A model generated the notes under the pieces. That model did no database searches and had not been told where the DNA came from. It worked only from the letters and a program-made list of their open reading frames with translations. Both the position numbers and the translations under genes were made by a program. A stretch of 64,000 nt of DNA from positions 496,001 to 560,000 of the forward strand of contig NW_008805064.1 in assembly GCF_000004825.1 (NCBI RefSeq), given 5' to 3'. Shown piece by piece: positions 22,784-34,264 of this stretch. The DNA comes from Heterostelium album PN500. Lineage: Eukaryota > Evosea > Eumycetozoa > Acytosteliales > Acytosteliaceae. Each line of letters opens with the position of its first letter. Within the stretch, counting starts at the first letter, position 1.

Positions 22784-24449
22784 ATGTCAGTGATTATAAA
22801 TTTATCTCATATCATATTAAAACAAATAATTGAATATCTAAGTGATAATATCGATCGAATATGTTTCAGTTTAACATGTAAAAGATTCTTTCATGAGAGA
22901 GAGAAGTATTTGACGTTCTGTGTTGACCAAAGCAGTAAACTCTTTCTTCTATTGGGAAGAAAGTTAAGGTTTTATATGAAGTCTTACTCTGCGCAACTCG
23001 ACCACTCATTAAACTCAAAGAGTCCTTGCTATCTCCACATAGGCTCAACCTCAAGAAAAACAACAGATTATTATATTCATGAGAGTAAGTAAATATTATA
23101 TTCTTGATATATAAAGTAATCAGCATAGCAGTCAGTAACAGTTGTTGTAAACTAAAACAAATTATCTATATTCTATCTATCTAATAATAGGGAGATTAAA
23201 GAACTATGAAATACCTGAAACAGTTCAAACCATTGAAATTGAAGATTCTATGAAAGAGTGTTATTTAAAAGAACTAAGTTTATTACTCGAGAAATCAAAT
23301 GTAAACAAAATGTGTTATCATAAATGGTTGGAGGGTGGAGCTCCTCTTTCAACGAAATTAACATCGATTCGGTGTTTCACAGCGTATTGGAATGTGTTAG
23401 GCAAGTTCTGGCATGGATTGACAAGCATTGATATTCCTAGTCAATTTCAACAGTTTACACCAGGGATGTTTCCGCCAACGCTACGCTACTTGAAATTCGG
23501 TTCACTTCTCTGTGAAATTGAAAAAGGTTGTCTCCCAGAAGGATTACTCGAGCTTCATATAGTAGAGCAAACCGTTTGCCAGAAATTCGAAATGGGAATA
23601 CTTCCTGACAGCTTGAAAGTACTGACCTCCGAAAGCCACTCTCCAGCACGTTTTGCAAGAGGTTCAATACCTCGAAATCTTGAGACGCTACACTTCCGAA
23701 CCTTGTGTGACGAATCACTGGAACCTGGTGATTCTCTTCCTCAGACTTTGTCAACACTACATGGAGTACCTGCCTGCTGGATTCCTTGGATAAAGCGACT
23801 CTCCAATTTGAGAACTCTCTCTCTCAAAGGGAACTACTCAGAGAAACTCAAGTTGGAAGTAGACGATATTCCAATGGGTGTAACTGATCTCACTATATTC
23901 GAGTGCCAACTGAGCCACGACTGCATTCCACTGTCTGTGAAAAAGCTAACTCTTGACGGTAGGTGTAAGCCAATGTTCACACCAGACACTCAAAACGATT
24001 TCGATGAGTTGGTGATAAGAGGTATACAATTGTACGAAACCATCGAATATCTAAAAGTGAAGAAATTGAATCTCAAGTCGTACTCTGGCATTAGGGAATT
24101 GGTTTGTCCAGATCGAGTGCTGTTACGTGGTGTGGAATCGATTGAACTGCATATCTTTAACTTCTCTTCAACAATTGAATTGAAAACCGATGTTCAACCT
24201 CCAATTCTATTCAAACATCTAATGGCAGCAAATTTCTACAATTCCTGCAATATCTCACTTTTACTCAGAAGATCCACTCTTTTCTCAGAGTATACCGTCG
24301 TGTCTTCCGATGAAAAATACTACAACTACCAAATAAGAGAGATATCCACAGGATACTACTGTCTATTTGGTACATCATCAAATCAGATTGTATCTTGTAT
24401 ATTTCACGAATCAGTAGCAAACCTTGTTCTTAAGAGTATAAAAAAATAA
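22784..24449 (+). CDS. FNIP-repeat protein with F-box-like N-terminus (paralogue of 1410-3188)
   Basis: Exons 22784-23084 and 23191-24449 join in frame to 519 residues. An in-frame TTG lies upstream, but the first ATG is at 22784 (MSVIINLSHIILKQIIEYLS). The N-terminus (DNIDRICFSLTCKRFFHEREKYL) is close to that of the gene at 1410 (DNIDRICFSFACRRWYFERD). Repeats of the FNIP/IP22 type follow: FQQFTPGMFPPTLRYLKFG, CEIEKGCLPEGLLEL, CQKFEMGILPDSLKVL, ARFARGSIPRNLETLHF. Role unknown. The exon structure and phase match the paralogue, pointing to duplication within this region or a wider dispersed family. Confidence 0.86.
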
Positions 24450-27400
24450 TAAGTTATAACCAGGCAGGTGAGCGAGTTAATCATTCAAATAAACAAATAA
24501 ATAAATGTATATCAGCAGTGTGAATTTTAATCAACGTGGAATTATAGTTTTATTTGTTCAATTGATAAACACTAAATCATGAGTACGAATTGCTCACTGT
24601 CATTCACACTGAATCAAATTTACTCGTTCCCCACACAGTATACTAGAAAGTAATAGATGTACTTTGTTAAGTTCAAATTGTTTAATATTATATATAGTGG
24701 TATCTGTTAAATTTAGTATTTACACTCAAATTTGTTAAGTTACATTAAAAAATAAATATAAATATTGATAAATTTATATTGTAGAAATGAATCAATGCAT
24801 TTTTGATTGATGAGGTAATTTTAATTTTAGAGTAAAGTTATTTGTAGGTGATGAATTGATCATGATCAAAAACTAATACACTAAAAACAGAGTAGTGATC
24901 ACAATGTGTATATATGATGTATACTTTTAATCACTTAGGTTAAATATAAATGAAAACCACACAGGCAAAAGCTTACTATTTCAAATTAGATATATAATTA
25001 ATAATGAAAAATTAAATATAACCATATATATACAAAATGAAACCACCACAACTACAACTACATATTGTTATTCTTCATCCTATCACTACATCGTCGAATT
25101 GATACCTCTTGTAATATATGTAGTTTAGAATGATTAACCCACCAAAACTATTAATAGAACACAACACTCATTCATTCGCAAGCTAATCTAGAATGACAAA
25201 CCAAATTTAAACAACAAAACTAGCCATTTCAAGCGAATCTCAACTAGTAATTGTAGAGTGACTCCCTGAGATGGTATTGCTTATCGTTTTGATGTTTGAT
25301 GATAACAAGATAAGTTTGTAATTATCATTATCAATATACTTTTTGTTTTTCTTTCTTTCACTCATCACAACTCAACTCTGTTGGTGGTGTGTTGTTTATG
25401 TTGAGATGGACTTGTTAGCATGAACCTATCGTATCGATATTAAAAAAATGAATATATATAACAAAACAAGAAATAATAAAACAAATACCACCTCACATAC
25501 CACACAAAAAAAAAGATAGACAGACAGACATATAATAAAATCAACCACTATAAAGGTGTGCACATAGTTTTTTGCTTGCTTATCGCATCAGCTAAAATGC
25601 TCAAATGTTTCAATTTCAATTAAATTTGGAAATCAACTCTACTTCACTCCTCCACAAATGTTTATCAAGTGTTTAAACAGGTACATACCTTGTTAGATAT
25701 CATGATGTGTGGGTGGTCTTGTTGCAACATACATGTGTGTTTGTTTGTTTTTTTTTTTTAGTTGAAGTGGTTGTGTTGTTAATAACCCACCCATCTCATT
25801 ATCAAAACAATCATTAAATTGAGTGGGAATGAAGAAAAAAAAATAATAAATTAAACTCACCTCTTTTTTTTTTTTTTTTTTTTTGTTTATTCTATTTTAT
25901 ATATATTGTGCTCCAATTAACACACTAAACAAAAAAAAATCAGATCATATTTATTTTTTATTTTATTTAAATTAAAAATATCACTCATTCCATTTTCTAC
26001 TCACTACCCTTATTTAGGATTATCAAATAAACAATATATTTAATTAATTTATTATTATTATCATTATTATTTTTATAGGGACATCCTATAAGAGAGTGAG
26101 TGAGTCAATTGTTTGTTTGTCAGATTGAGTTTGTCAATTCAAAAAGCCAAATAAAATAGAAAAACATGAAAAAAAACCAAAATAAAAATTAATTAAATTG
26201 AAATAAAAATATACAAATTATCTTTTTTTCATCTATCCTTCAACACAAACCAACACTACACAAAAAAAAACAAAACTCTTCCATTTATTTATTTTTATTT
26301 TATTCCCAACTTATATAGTTAGTTAATTAGTTAGTTTTTATCATAATTTATTTTATTTATTTTAATTTAAATCAATATTAATATCTATCTATTAAAAGAA
26401 AAAAAAACAAAAACAGATATTTATTTTATATAATAGTAATAATTATAATAATAATTTAAGTTAGTTTGTTTTTTAAAGGTATGATATTATTATTTATAAG
26501 TTAATAATAAATTTGATCATTATCAATCTTATTCATAATAATCATAATCATAATCATTATAATCATCATCATTACTGTCTATATATCTATAATCACTTCT
26601 CAACAAAATAATATTCTATAGACAAATAATAACAATAATTCAAAAGAAACCAATCTCACGAGAAGAAGTTCTTCTTTGTACACAATCTATTTCTAGATTT
26701 GTCTATTTTTTTTTTTTTTTTCATCCATCCAATATCGGTATTAATCTTAAACAGGTCACTCATTCACGCCCTTTTGATATTGATTTTTGCTATTTTTTTT
26801 CTATTTTTTATTTTTGCAAAAAAAAAAACTTATTTAGCTTGTTTTCTTTTTCTTTTTTTTCTTTTTCTTTTTTTTTTTTGAGTGTTTAAAAAACAATAAA
26901 TTTTGCTGTTTAATCTCAATTACTTCAAATTCTACCACCCAATTAAATAAACATACAAATAAAACTTTGTTGTTATCACTTTTTTATTAGTTTGTTTATC
27001 TCATCACTTTTTTATTTTTTTATTTTTTTATTAGTTAGTAGTTAGTTAGTTAGTTAGTTAGAATAATACATTATTTTAATTATAAATAATAAAAACAAAA
27101 ACAACATAAACAAATAAATAAATACAACTGTTGTTATTATTATTATTATTATTATATTTAGTATTATTAAAATTCATTTTAGTTAACAACAAAAACAACA
27201 TAATACTTGAATAGGTTATTAAGTCATTTTTTATTTATTATGATATAATCAATATTATATACATCATTTGTCATCCATCTTTTTTTTTAGTTTATCACAA
27301 TTATTTTATTGTTTTTTTTTAGATTTATTTTATCATTATTATTTATTAATATTTGCGTTATTTAGATTATTTCGATAGAATCAAGTGAATTACATTTGAA

Positions 27401-27684
27401 TTATATTAGTTAGTTTAGTCAGTCAATCAGTCAGTTTAGCAGTAATAACAAGCAAGAAAGGACTAAGCAAAAAAAAAAAATACATCAGAGTTTGATGAGT
27501 TTGAGAAGAGTTACAAAGTAGAAAAAGAAACAAACATCATTACACTTTGAATATTCAAGTGCTGATTTCACAGGTCATAGGATTGAAGAGATACTCGTGC
27601 AGAGTATAAGCTTAGCCTAAAAGACCTCCCTAGAAGCTACAGGAATTTTTTGTTAAGACAAAACAGAATCTTCTCCTTCTAGAA
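24450..27684. other. 3.2 kb gene-free stretch
   Basis: Long A/T-rich DNA with poly-T at ~25866-25884, several T-rich runs at 26708-26880, AATCAT repeats at ~26530-26570 and TTAG repeats at ~27036-27060. The last several hundred bases are probably promoter and leader of the fusion gene at 27685. A slightly less A/T-rich part (24480-25700) shows no convincing reading frame or RNA fold. Confidence 0.6.
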
Positions 27685-30622
27685 ATGCTTCCAAGTAAAA
27701 GAAAGGATACATATTCTTTTACCGAGTGTTCTTCAAAGAGGAGAATATCAAATGTAAGTGTTATTTTTATTTATTTTGATGTTTGTTTGACTTTTCAAAA
27801 ATTTTAACAACAATCTTTTTATTATCATTATCTATTTATATAGAGAGATATCACAATGGAGGATGATGATATGTCATCGCCAATTCCATCACCAACTTCA
27901 AGCAATCATTCATTTATGGAAATTGAGCAATCCATTATAAATGAACAAGAGTACATTGTATTTTGCATCGATCTCGATGAAGAGATAAATTCTACTTTCA
28001 AGCAAACGGTACCACGTCTCGATCACATTAAGAAAGCGTTGTCACTGTTTGTGAGAAGCAAACTTAGACTCGATCCAAATACAAAGTTTGCCATTTGCAT
28101 ACTGAGAGTATCTGCCATCTGGTTTATGGATTTCACAAGTGAGTTCAATGAGATCAAATCTAAACTCAACTCACTCAAACACGGTGGAAAATTCAACGCA
28201 TTTGATATGACAACTCTATTTGATACACTGTAAGTAAACCAATCTTATTATCTTATTTTCTCAATACTAATAGTTTATTATTTATTCTTCAAACATTTTA
28301 TTTTAATCACTAGTGAGAATACCTATAGACAAATTGTAGAGTCCAAACAATCTGTAAGACTATTGCAAACCTCACAATCGTCAGGTCCATCCACTCCTGT
28401 TCCAATGAGTTGGAACTTACGAGTCATTTTTATCTACTCACGATCCAGCATCATTCCACAATATCTCGGTGGAACTAACAGTTTAGATTCCCTAAAGAAG
28501 AATCCAAACTTTTCATTTGAATCAATTTATATGTATCATATTTATCATACTGATCATGGAAAGGTAAGTTAAAGCACAAGCAATCGGTTCAACCGATTAT
28601 TAAAATTATCTTATCACTAATCAAATACTATTTCTTTTTTCTTTCTAATAGATTGTAGAATCAATTGGTCAGGCTACAAAGAATATTTCAAAGATTTCCG
28701 ATCAATCGTCAATTAGAAAGTTTTATTATTGTTTTTTAGGAATATTATTCGTACCACCTTCACAAAGACCCTTGACACCAAAGTATCAACGTTTCCCTGT
28801 GGGTCTCATCAATGAGAACTTGGATCGACTCGGTCCATGTGGTAAAAACATCATCACCGGTAAAGCCAACCAACCTCCCGCCTTCTTATCGCACCATCTC
28901 ATCCAACTTCCTCACATTCCAGGTCATCAACTTCACACCCCATTGATTTTCCAGATTCAAACTCATCATCATCATCACCAGAACCAACAACAAGCACAAC
29001 CTCAACAACCAAATCAACAGGCACCACCACAACCACCACAAAATCAAGTTCCAGCTCTTGTTGTACCAATTTTACCACAACAACAAGCAGCACCACCACC
29101 ACAACCACCACAAAACCAACAAGTACTTAATAATATCAACCAACAACCACTCAATAATATTCAACCAAACCCACCACAACAACAACAAAATCAAACACAA
29201 GTTGAACAACCTGCTCAACAACCCCAACAACCCGTAGTCGAACCTCCTGCTCAACAAATTGAATTGGCAGCTGAACAAGAAAACAATGAAAATATAGAAA
29301 TACTTCATGCTGAAAATGAAAACACCAATGAACAACAACAACAACAAAATAACAATAATTTAAATAATAATAACAATAACAATCCCGATAATAATAATTT
29401 ACAACAACCAGCTGCACAACAACCAGCTGCACAACCTCCCCAACAACCAGATCCAGTTGCAACTATTCAACAACAACAACAACAACAAAACCCACCTATT
29501 CAAATCGCCTTGCCACAACCAGTTCCACCACATAACAATATTTTCCCTCTTGTATATTACCCATTTTTCATTCAAAACCCCAACGCCAATCCAGCACAAC
29601 CAGAGAACCTCATTATTGATCCACTTCAAATGTATAACCCATATTCATTTGTAGTTCAAGGTCAGAATCCTGGTGTGATCAATCCTCAGATACAACAGCA
29701 ACTTCAACAACAAGCACAACAGCAGGCACAACAACAAGCACAACAATTTATCGCATCAAAGACCGCCAATAAACCCAATCAAAACCTTCGTTCATCATCG
29801 GATGGCGAAGACTCTGCTGCACTGCCATCACTCGGCTCGATGCTCAAGCCATACATCAACAGTCCACAATTCAGCGATGTCGTCTTTGTCGTTGGCAAGT
29901 CTGAAGACTCGGACGGCGAGTTGATCTACGGTCACAAAGTAATTTTGAGTGCACGCTCCAAATACTTCAAGGCTTTATTTACAAACGGTATGAGAGAGTC
30001 TGGTACAAAAGGCGAAATCGTTGTACCCGATGTTTCAAAAGATGTCTTTTTGGCACTTCTCTGTTATCTTTACACTGACGATCTTACACCGATGGACGGA
30101 TCACCATCAATGTCGACCACTGGTTCTTCCTCCTCCTCCAAATCATCTAAACCACCAACCTCTACTACCACTACAAACAGTAATAATAACTCTGTTGGTA
30201 CACCACCATCGTCTTCCACTCCACCGGCACATGGATTCTCTTCCACTCTATTGACAGAGCTGTTGATACTCGCCAATCAATATATGCTGGATGGACTGAA
30301 GATCAAGTGTTGTGAGCTCATCGGTGAGACTTTGTCTGTCAACAACTTGGTGTCACTCATGAACCTCGCCAGCATCCATGAGGCCACCGAATTGAAAAAC
30401 TCGTGTATACTCTATTTCTACAGTAACCTTCCAATCATTCTTAGGGATTGTCTCTTTGAGAACGACAGCAACAACGAAGGTTCTGAAGCACTTGGCTTCC
30501 TTATTGTCGACTACTTTAGTAAAGTCTCTAAATTATCATCGACCGACGGCAAATCAGATGACTCCAATAATAACCCCGAGCTCAGTGCAAAGAATTTTGA
30601 AGAGTTGGTATCTCTTTTTTAA
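27685..30622 (+). CDS. MERIT40-like (BABAM1-type vWA) domain fused to BTB/POZ domain
   Basis: Exons 27685-27753, 27844-28229, 28314-28563 and 28652-30622 join in frame to 891 residues. Residues ~40-260 resemble MERIT40/BABAM1, the scaffold of the BRISC/BRCA1-A K63-deubiquitinase complexes: YIVFCIDLDEEI, LFVRSKLRLDPNTKFAICIL, WFMDFTSEFNEI, FNAFDMTTLFDTL and LRVIFIYSRSSIIPQY match its blocks in order. A Gln/Pro/Asn-rich stretch (~290-600) follows, then a BTB/POZ domain from ~628 (QFSDVVFVVGKSEDSDGE, YGHKVILSARSKYFKALF, SKDVFLALLCYLYTDDL) with a ~50-residue Ser/Thr insert before the final BTB helices and a BACK-like start. BTB domains often bind Cul3. The frame is continuous through the junction within one exon, so this is not two neighbouring genes. 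The MERIT40 match is by eye; a generic vWA domain is the alternative. Intron 3 holds an AATCGGTT/AACCGATT palindrome. Confidence 0.75.
28582..28598. repeat. Quasi-palindrome in intron
   Basis: AATCGGTT-C-AACCGATT, an 8-bp perfect inverted repeat around one base, inside intron 3 of the fusion gene. Possibly intron secondary structure. Confidence 0.55.
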
Positions 30623-30910
30623 TCCTATTCATAAAACAGAAAAACCACATAACAATAAATATAATAAATAGAAAATATAAATCTTTTTTTAAGTTGTTGT
30701 TGTTTGTGATGATGACTTTCAATCCGATATCGGTTAGGTGGAAATTGACCAGAGTGACAATTTCTTAATAAAAAAAATATATATTTTTTATTGAATTTGT
30801 GTTGTTTGTGATGTTGTTGTTTTTTTTTTGATTTTTGATTTTTCGAACCAACAATTCATTTGAAAATTTGGTGTAAAATTAAAAGAGCCAACCACACATT
30901 CATCTCAAAT

Positions 30911-30930
30911 CTATAACATCGATGTTATAG
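30911..30930. repeat. 20-bp perfect palindrome
   Basis: CTATAACATCGATGTTATAG equals its own reverse complement. It lies about 345 bp upstream of the small secreted-protein gene and could be a dimeric regulator site. Confidence 0.7.
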
Positions 30931-31031
30931 AATTTTACAAAAATAAAATCGTTAGTGGCTGTGACCAAAATTTTAAAGTGAAAAAAGAAAAAAAAAGGAT
31001 ATTTATAAAATTTTATTAAAAAATATCTTAA

Positions 31032-31067
31032 TTTCTCGAATAAAAAAAGATTCTTATATTCGAGAAA
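31032..31067. repeat. Hairpin, 11-bp stem, 14-base loop
   Basis: TTTCTCGAATA (31032-31042) pairs perfectly with TATTCGAGAAA (31057-31067). Confidence 0.65.
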
Positions 31068-31176
31068 AAAAGAAATTTCAAACAAAATATAAAAAAAATT
31101 GATCTTTCGAAGGATGGAAATGAAATCTATAAATATCTTAAGAATGAATACCTCAATCTTAAAAGAAACTTGAAAG

Positions 31177-31184
31177 TATAAATA
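31177..31184 (+). promoter_or_regulatory. TATA box of small secreted-protein gene
   Basis: TATAAATA about 90 bp before the ATG at 31275, in the expected position for a core promoter with a short leader. Confidence 0.45.
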
Positions 31185-31274
31185 GATTGCTTGTAGTCTA
31201 TTCAAAACAAATCAATCAATCAATATAATATAAATATTAACTTATATTCAATCAAATAATTATATCAAATAAAA

Positions 31275-31603
31275 ATGTTGTACAAAACCATTCTAGTTCT
31301 TTTCTTACTTTTAGCTGTTGCATTTGTAAGTGTTTTATAAATAAATTATTTTTTAATCTATATAACTAACATTCGGATTTAATCTATGTTTTTATTTAGG
31401 CCATGAAAGATGTAGAATTTACTGACAGTCCAACTTTTACTGTCGGAACTATCAGTGGACAAGATGCCCCAGTCAGTAGTGATGGTGGAAGCGATGGTCG
31501 TCACCACCACCTTCACCATGCAGGAAGCAGCAGCAGCAGTGATGGTAACTCTGGAACTGGTATCACTGGTACTGGAAGCAGTGGAAGTGGTTTTGTTTAT
31601 TAA
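31275..31603 (+). CDS. Small secreted Gly/Ser/His-rich protein
   Basis: Exons 31275-31325 and 31400-31603 join in phase 0 to 84 residues. Residues 1-18 (MLYKTILVLFLLLAVAFA) are a clear signal peptide, and the intron falls near its end, a layout common in small secreted dictyostelid proteins. The mature part is polar: VEFTDSPTFTVGTISGQDAP, a His cluster (RHHHLHHAG), poly-Ser and Gly/Thr repeats ending GSGFVY. It has no cysteines. Function unknown; perhaps a developmentally regulated secreted or matrix peptide. A TATA box lies about 90 bp upstream. Confidence 0.8.
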
Positions 31604-32224
31604 TACTGATTATCAATATCAGAGTCAGCCGCAACAATAAATTTAATATATATTAAATTTCCATTTATTTATTTCTTTTAATTAAACATCTATACAATGC
31701 AATATATTTGAATAAACAAACATGATTTGTCAATGAAGTTGTTTTATTTTTATTTAATATATAATTAATTTTATGAATTTAATTAATTCTTCTAGGTATC
31801 TAGTTGAGGTGGTGGAGAATGTACTATTTCTTGTATTTTATCTACTATCTCTAGAGTATAAATAATCAATCTCATGTTAAAAACCTCAATCTTCACCTCC
31901 ACCTAGATAACCAGAATCCTATATTAGCAGAGACATCGAGGGCCACAAAGTACATCCACGATTGAAAAGTCTTTGTGCTACTTCTGGAGATTCCTCTTCC
32001 ACACTTTCCAGCAACTAAACACAGGATTTTTATGAACTCACCAACTATCAACTTGATATTCTCAATCTTGGTTTGCCAATTGGAATTTGGATAAGAAACA
32101 TGAGCTACAAGCTTGAAATTCTAACTATTTTTTACAAATGGTATCTTTATTTAGTTAATATCTATCTGCAGAAATAAACAATGAGCATTTCAAATATTTA
32201 TTTTTTATGTTTAGATGTTTTTTT
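31604..32224. other. Intergenic region with an open minus-strand stretch and an imperfect inverted repeat
   Basis: Arms 31796-31822 and 31884-31912 (GGTATCTAGTTGAGG.. against ..CACCTAGATAACC) form an imperfect inverted repeat around a loop of ~60 bases. Next to it, 32120-31893 on the minus strand is open for 75 codons (separate entry). Confidence 0.6.
31893..32120 (-). other. Open stretch, possible orphan exon or gene remnant
   Basis: On the minus strand a GTTAG acceptor-like site (just above 32120) opens a 75-codon frame (NFKLVAHVSYPNSNWQTKIE at its start, FVALDVSANIGFWLSRWR at its end) closed by TGA. Base composition is closer to coding than to intergenic DNA. There is no start codon in a sensible place and no upstream exon found; the gene at 32869-32225 ends before it. 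The sequence is not recognised. It may be the last exon of a lost gene. Confidence 0.3.
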
Positions 32225-32869
32225 TCAATTGAACAAAGATGATAAATCTTCCCCAGAATCCATTGAATCCAGATATTCTTCTTGCTTTCTTGGTGGTTGT
32301 GGGGGTGTTGTGATTTTGATCATTGGACATGGTGGCTTTATATTTAATTCGTCTACATCGTCAAAGAATGGGAATCGGTATTCTTCATTATCGCACCTCA
32401 CTTCGTTGTCATCGTTTTTGAATGGAAATTGGAATATTTCTGGGATCGCCAGTGTCGACAGTAAAGATTGATTGTTCGGAGCACTTCCATTCTCTATGAT
32501 CTTTACATCAATTGTCTTTGAATCCTCTGTTTCAAATATATCCAAATTGAAATCTTCTAACTCATCCAACTCTGATTGCAAAGACTTTAGCATACTCTGA
32601 GTATTTTCAAACTTTATATGACACTCTTCAAAGTTTCTATGATACTCTTCGATCTTTGGCTCTATATCGTTGATATCTTTGACTTCAAAGTAGGGAAATT
32701 GGAAATCTTCTGTTTCCTCCGCCTCTAAGTGATTCGTGGTGTGTTGATAATCATAATTCCGGTATGTAGTATAGAGTTGGTGTGTTGTCTTCATATTCTT
32801 ATAAACACACAAACACCAACCTGGAAAACAATCACAATTTGTTTCACTTTGATTTATCTCTTCACACAT
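32225..32869 (-). CDS. Hypothetical acidic protein with three F-x-FPF repeats
   Basis: One exon, 214 residues, not recognised. It contains three similar short motifs followed by acidic residues: FQFPYFEVKDIND, FQFPFKNDDNEV and YRFPFFDDVDELN. Between the first and second is a probable coiled coil (FENTQSMLKSLQSELDELED). A Cys-containing N-terminus (NCDCFPGWCLC) and a Pro-rich tail (KITTPPQPPRKQEE) complete it. It is strongly acidic, with codon use like neighbouring genes, which favours a real gene. The repeats could be docking motifs. No membrane segment and no signal peptide are obvious. Confidence 0.65.
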   Translation of the reverse strand: MCEEINQSETNCDCFPGWCLCVYKNMKTTHQLYTTYRNYDYQHTTNHLEAEETEDFQFPYFEVKDINDIEPKIEEYHRNFEECHIKFENTQSMLKSLQSELDELEDFNLDIFETEDSKTIDVKIIENGSAPNNQSLLSTLAIPEIFQFPFKNDDNEVRCDNEEYRFPFFDDVDELNIKPPCPMIKITTPPQPPRKQEEYLDSMDSGEDLSSLFN

Positions 32870-33371
32870 TTTGTTTTGCTCTTTTGCCTGTTTTAAAACT
32901 GGTTATTTATTAATGTTTTTAATTATTTATATTGTTCTTCTTATTATTATTATTATAATTATTATTTCTGAAATTCATTTTAACTTATTTATAACTGATT
33001 AATATTAAATATAAAGTGATTAAATTAGTTTATTTATAGGTATGCTGAGTATGGTAAATAATTCATTTATGTTTTTCTCATAATTTTTTTGAGAAAATTG
33101 ACAAAAAAAAAATCTGAATTTTGCGATTTGTTAAATTTTTTTCTGTTTCTCAAGAGAATAAATCATTTCTCATATATCATTTCTTGGTTCATACTAGTCT
33201 CAGCCAATATTAACTTGTGTATCTTTTTTGTTATGACAAAGAATTCCTTTTTAAAAAATATATATATATTATTACCTAATAAGAACTCATTTCATTAAGT
33301 TTTTAAAAAAACTATTATTTTAAATATTAAGATTTTTTTTTAAATCTCTGAAGGTTTCATTTTCCTTAACC

Positions 33372-33404
<33 letters not shown>

Positions 33405-33690
33405 AATAAAAAGGAGAGGATACAGATTTTTGAAAGACTTAAAAAACTGATTAAAAAAAATCGAGATCTTATTCCCAAATAATTAAACTTTTTTTTTTTG
33501 GTTTCAAGAAAAATGAATCATCTTTTTTCTCAGCTTATAAGTTTAATGTACACGTCACTTTAAACAACTTTTTATTAGGTTTCAAACTGTCCTGATAAAC
33601 TTTATCTTCCTCTAAAACAGTTAATCATTTATAGACTTATTTGTATCTATTTCTCCTCACAATATATTTTAATAAAGCATTCTTTATTCA
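32870..33690. other. Gene-free stretch
   Basis: A/T-rich DNA between divergent genes; includes a poly-A run of about 28 at 33373-33400 and other homopolymers. No gene seen. Confidence 0.7.
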
Positions 33691-34264
33691 ATGAATAATA
33701 ACAAAACTATTAGTCCTGAAGAAAAAGAAAAACAGAGAAAAGGATTTCAAATTATCTGTGTAGTCATTTTGGCAATCTATTTTAGATCATTTATTTACTC
33801 ATTAATAGAATCAACTTTCAGCAATACAATGCTTTACTTAAAGTTAGGAACATTGTTGGCTGTTTTTGCCTATCTTACAAACCCATCAATCAAATCATTA
33901 CATGACCTTGTTCACAAACATGCTGACAAAAAGGGTGCTTTCCATGTATGTATAGTTCTAACAAAATAGTTCTTTAATAAACATTGTCTTACAATTCTCA
34001 AATTATTATTCGCAGGGATTTTTCTCTAGAGTACTAACAAAGATTGGCCCAGCTCTTGGAAGCTATACAGTAAAAAACTTCTATGTCTTTACATTGATAG
34101 TACAAGATAAACTCATCATAGGTAATCCAAAAGTTTTAGCCATTGGAGCATTTGGAAATTGGTGGAGTCCAAGCAAAATACAACAAGAAATGATTGACGC
34201 TCAAAAAAAAGGCAAAAAAGTAGCAAACCAAAGCACACCTAAAGAGAGCTTTTTAAATAAATAA
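33691..34264 (+). CDS. Small membrane protein, conserved-looking, function unknown
   Basis: Exons 33691-33945 and 34016-34264 join in phase 0 to 167 residues. The N-terminus is charged (ISPEEKEKQRKGF), followed by two hydrophobic helices (FQIICVVILAIYFRSFIYSL and MLYLKLGTLLAVFAYLTN). The second half contains GPALGSYTVKNFYVFTLIVQ and IGAFGNWWSPSKIQ, and ends with a Lys-rich tail (KKGKKVANQ). The intron is short with a CGCAG acceptor. I do not recognise the family; the two helices and basic tail suggest an ER or organelle membrane protein. A strong hairpin lies just downstream (34306-34363). Confidence 0.7.

Larger units (their letters stand above)
30623..31274. other. Gene-free stretch with palindromes; promoter of the secreted-protein gene
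   Basis: Contains a 20-bp perfect palindrome (30911-30930), an 11-bp hairpin (31032-31067) and a TATA box (31177-31184). A minus-strand frame at 30900-31205 is Phe/Ile/Lys-rich noise. No gene seen. Confidence 0.65.

Noticed and set aside
25290-25310. TGATGA near GTTTGATGATAACAAG as a C/D-box snoRNA start
   Set aside because: No matching D box and no terminal stem at a suitable distance.
30900-31205. 101-codon minus-strand frame
   Set aside because: Phe/Ile/Lys-rich product of A/T-rich DNA; overlaps promoter elements of the next gene.
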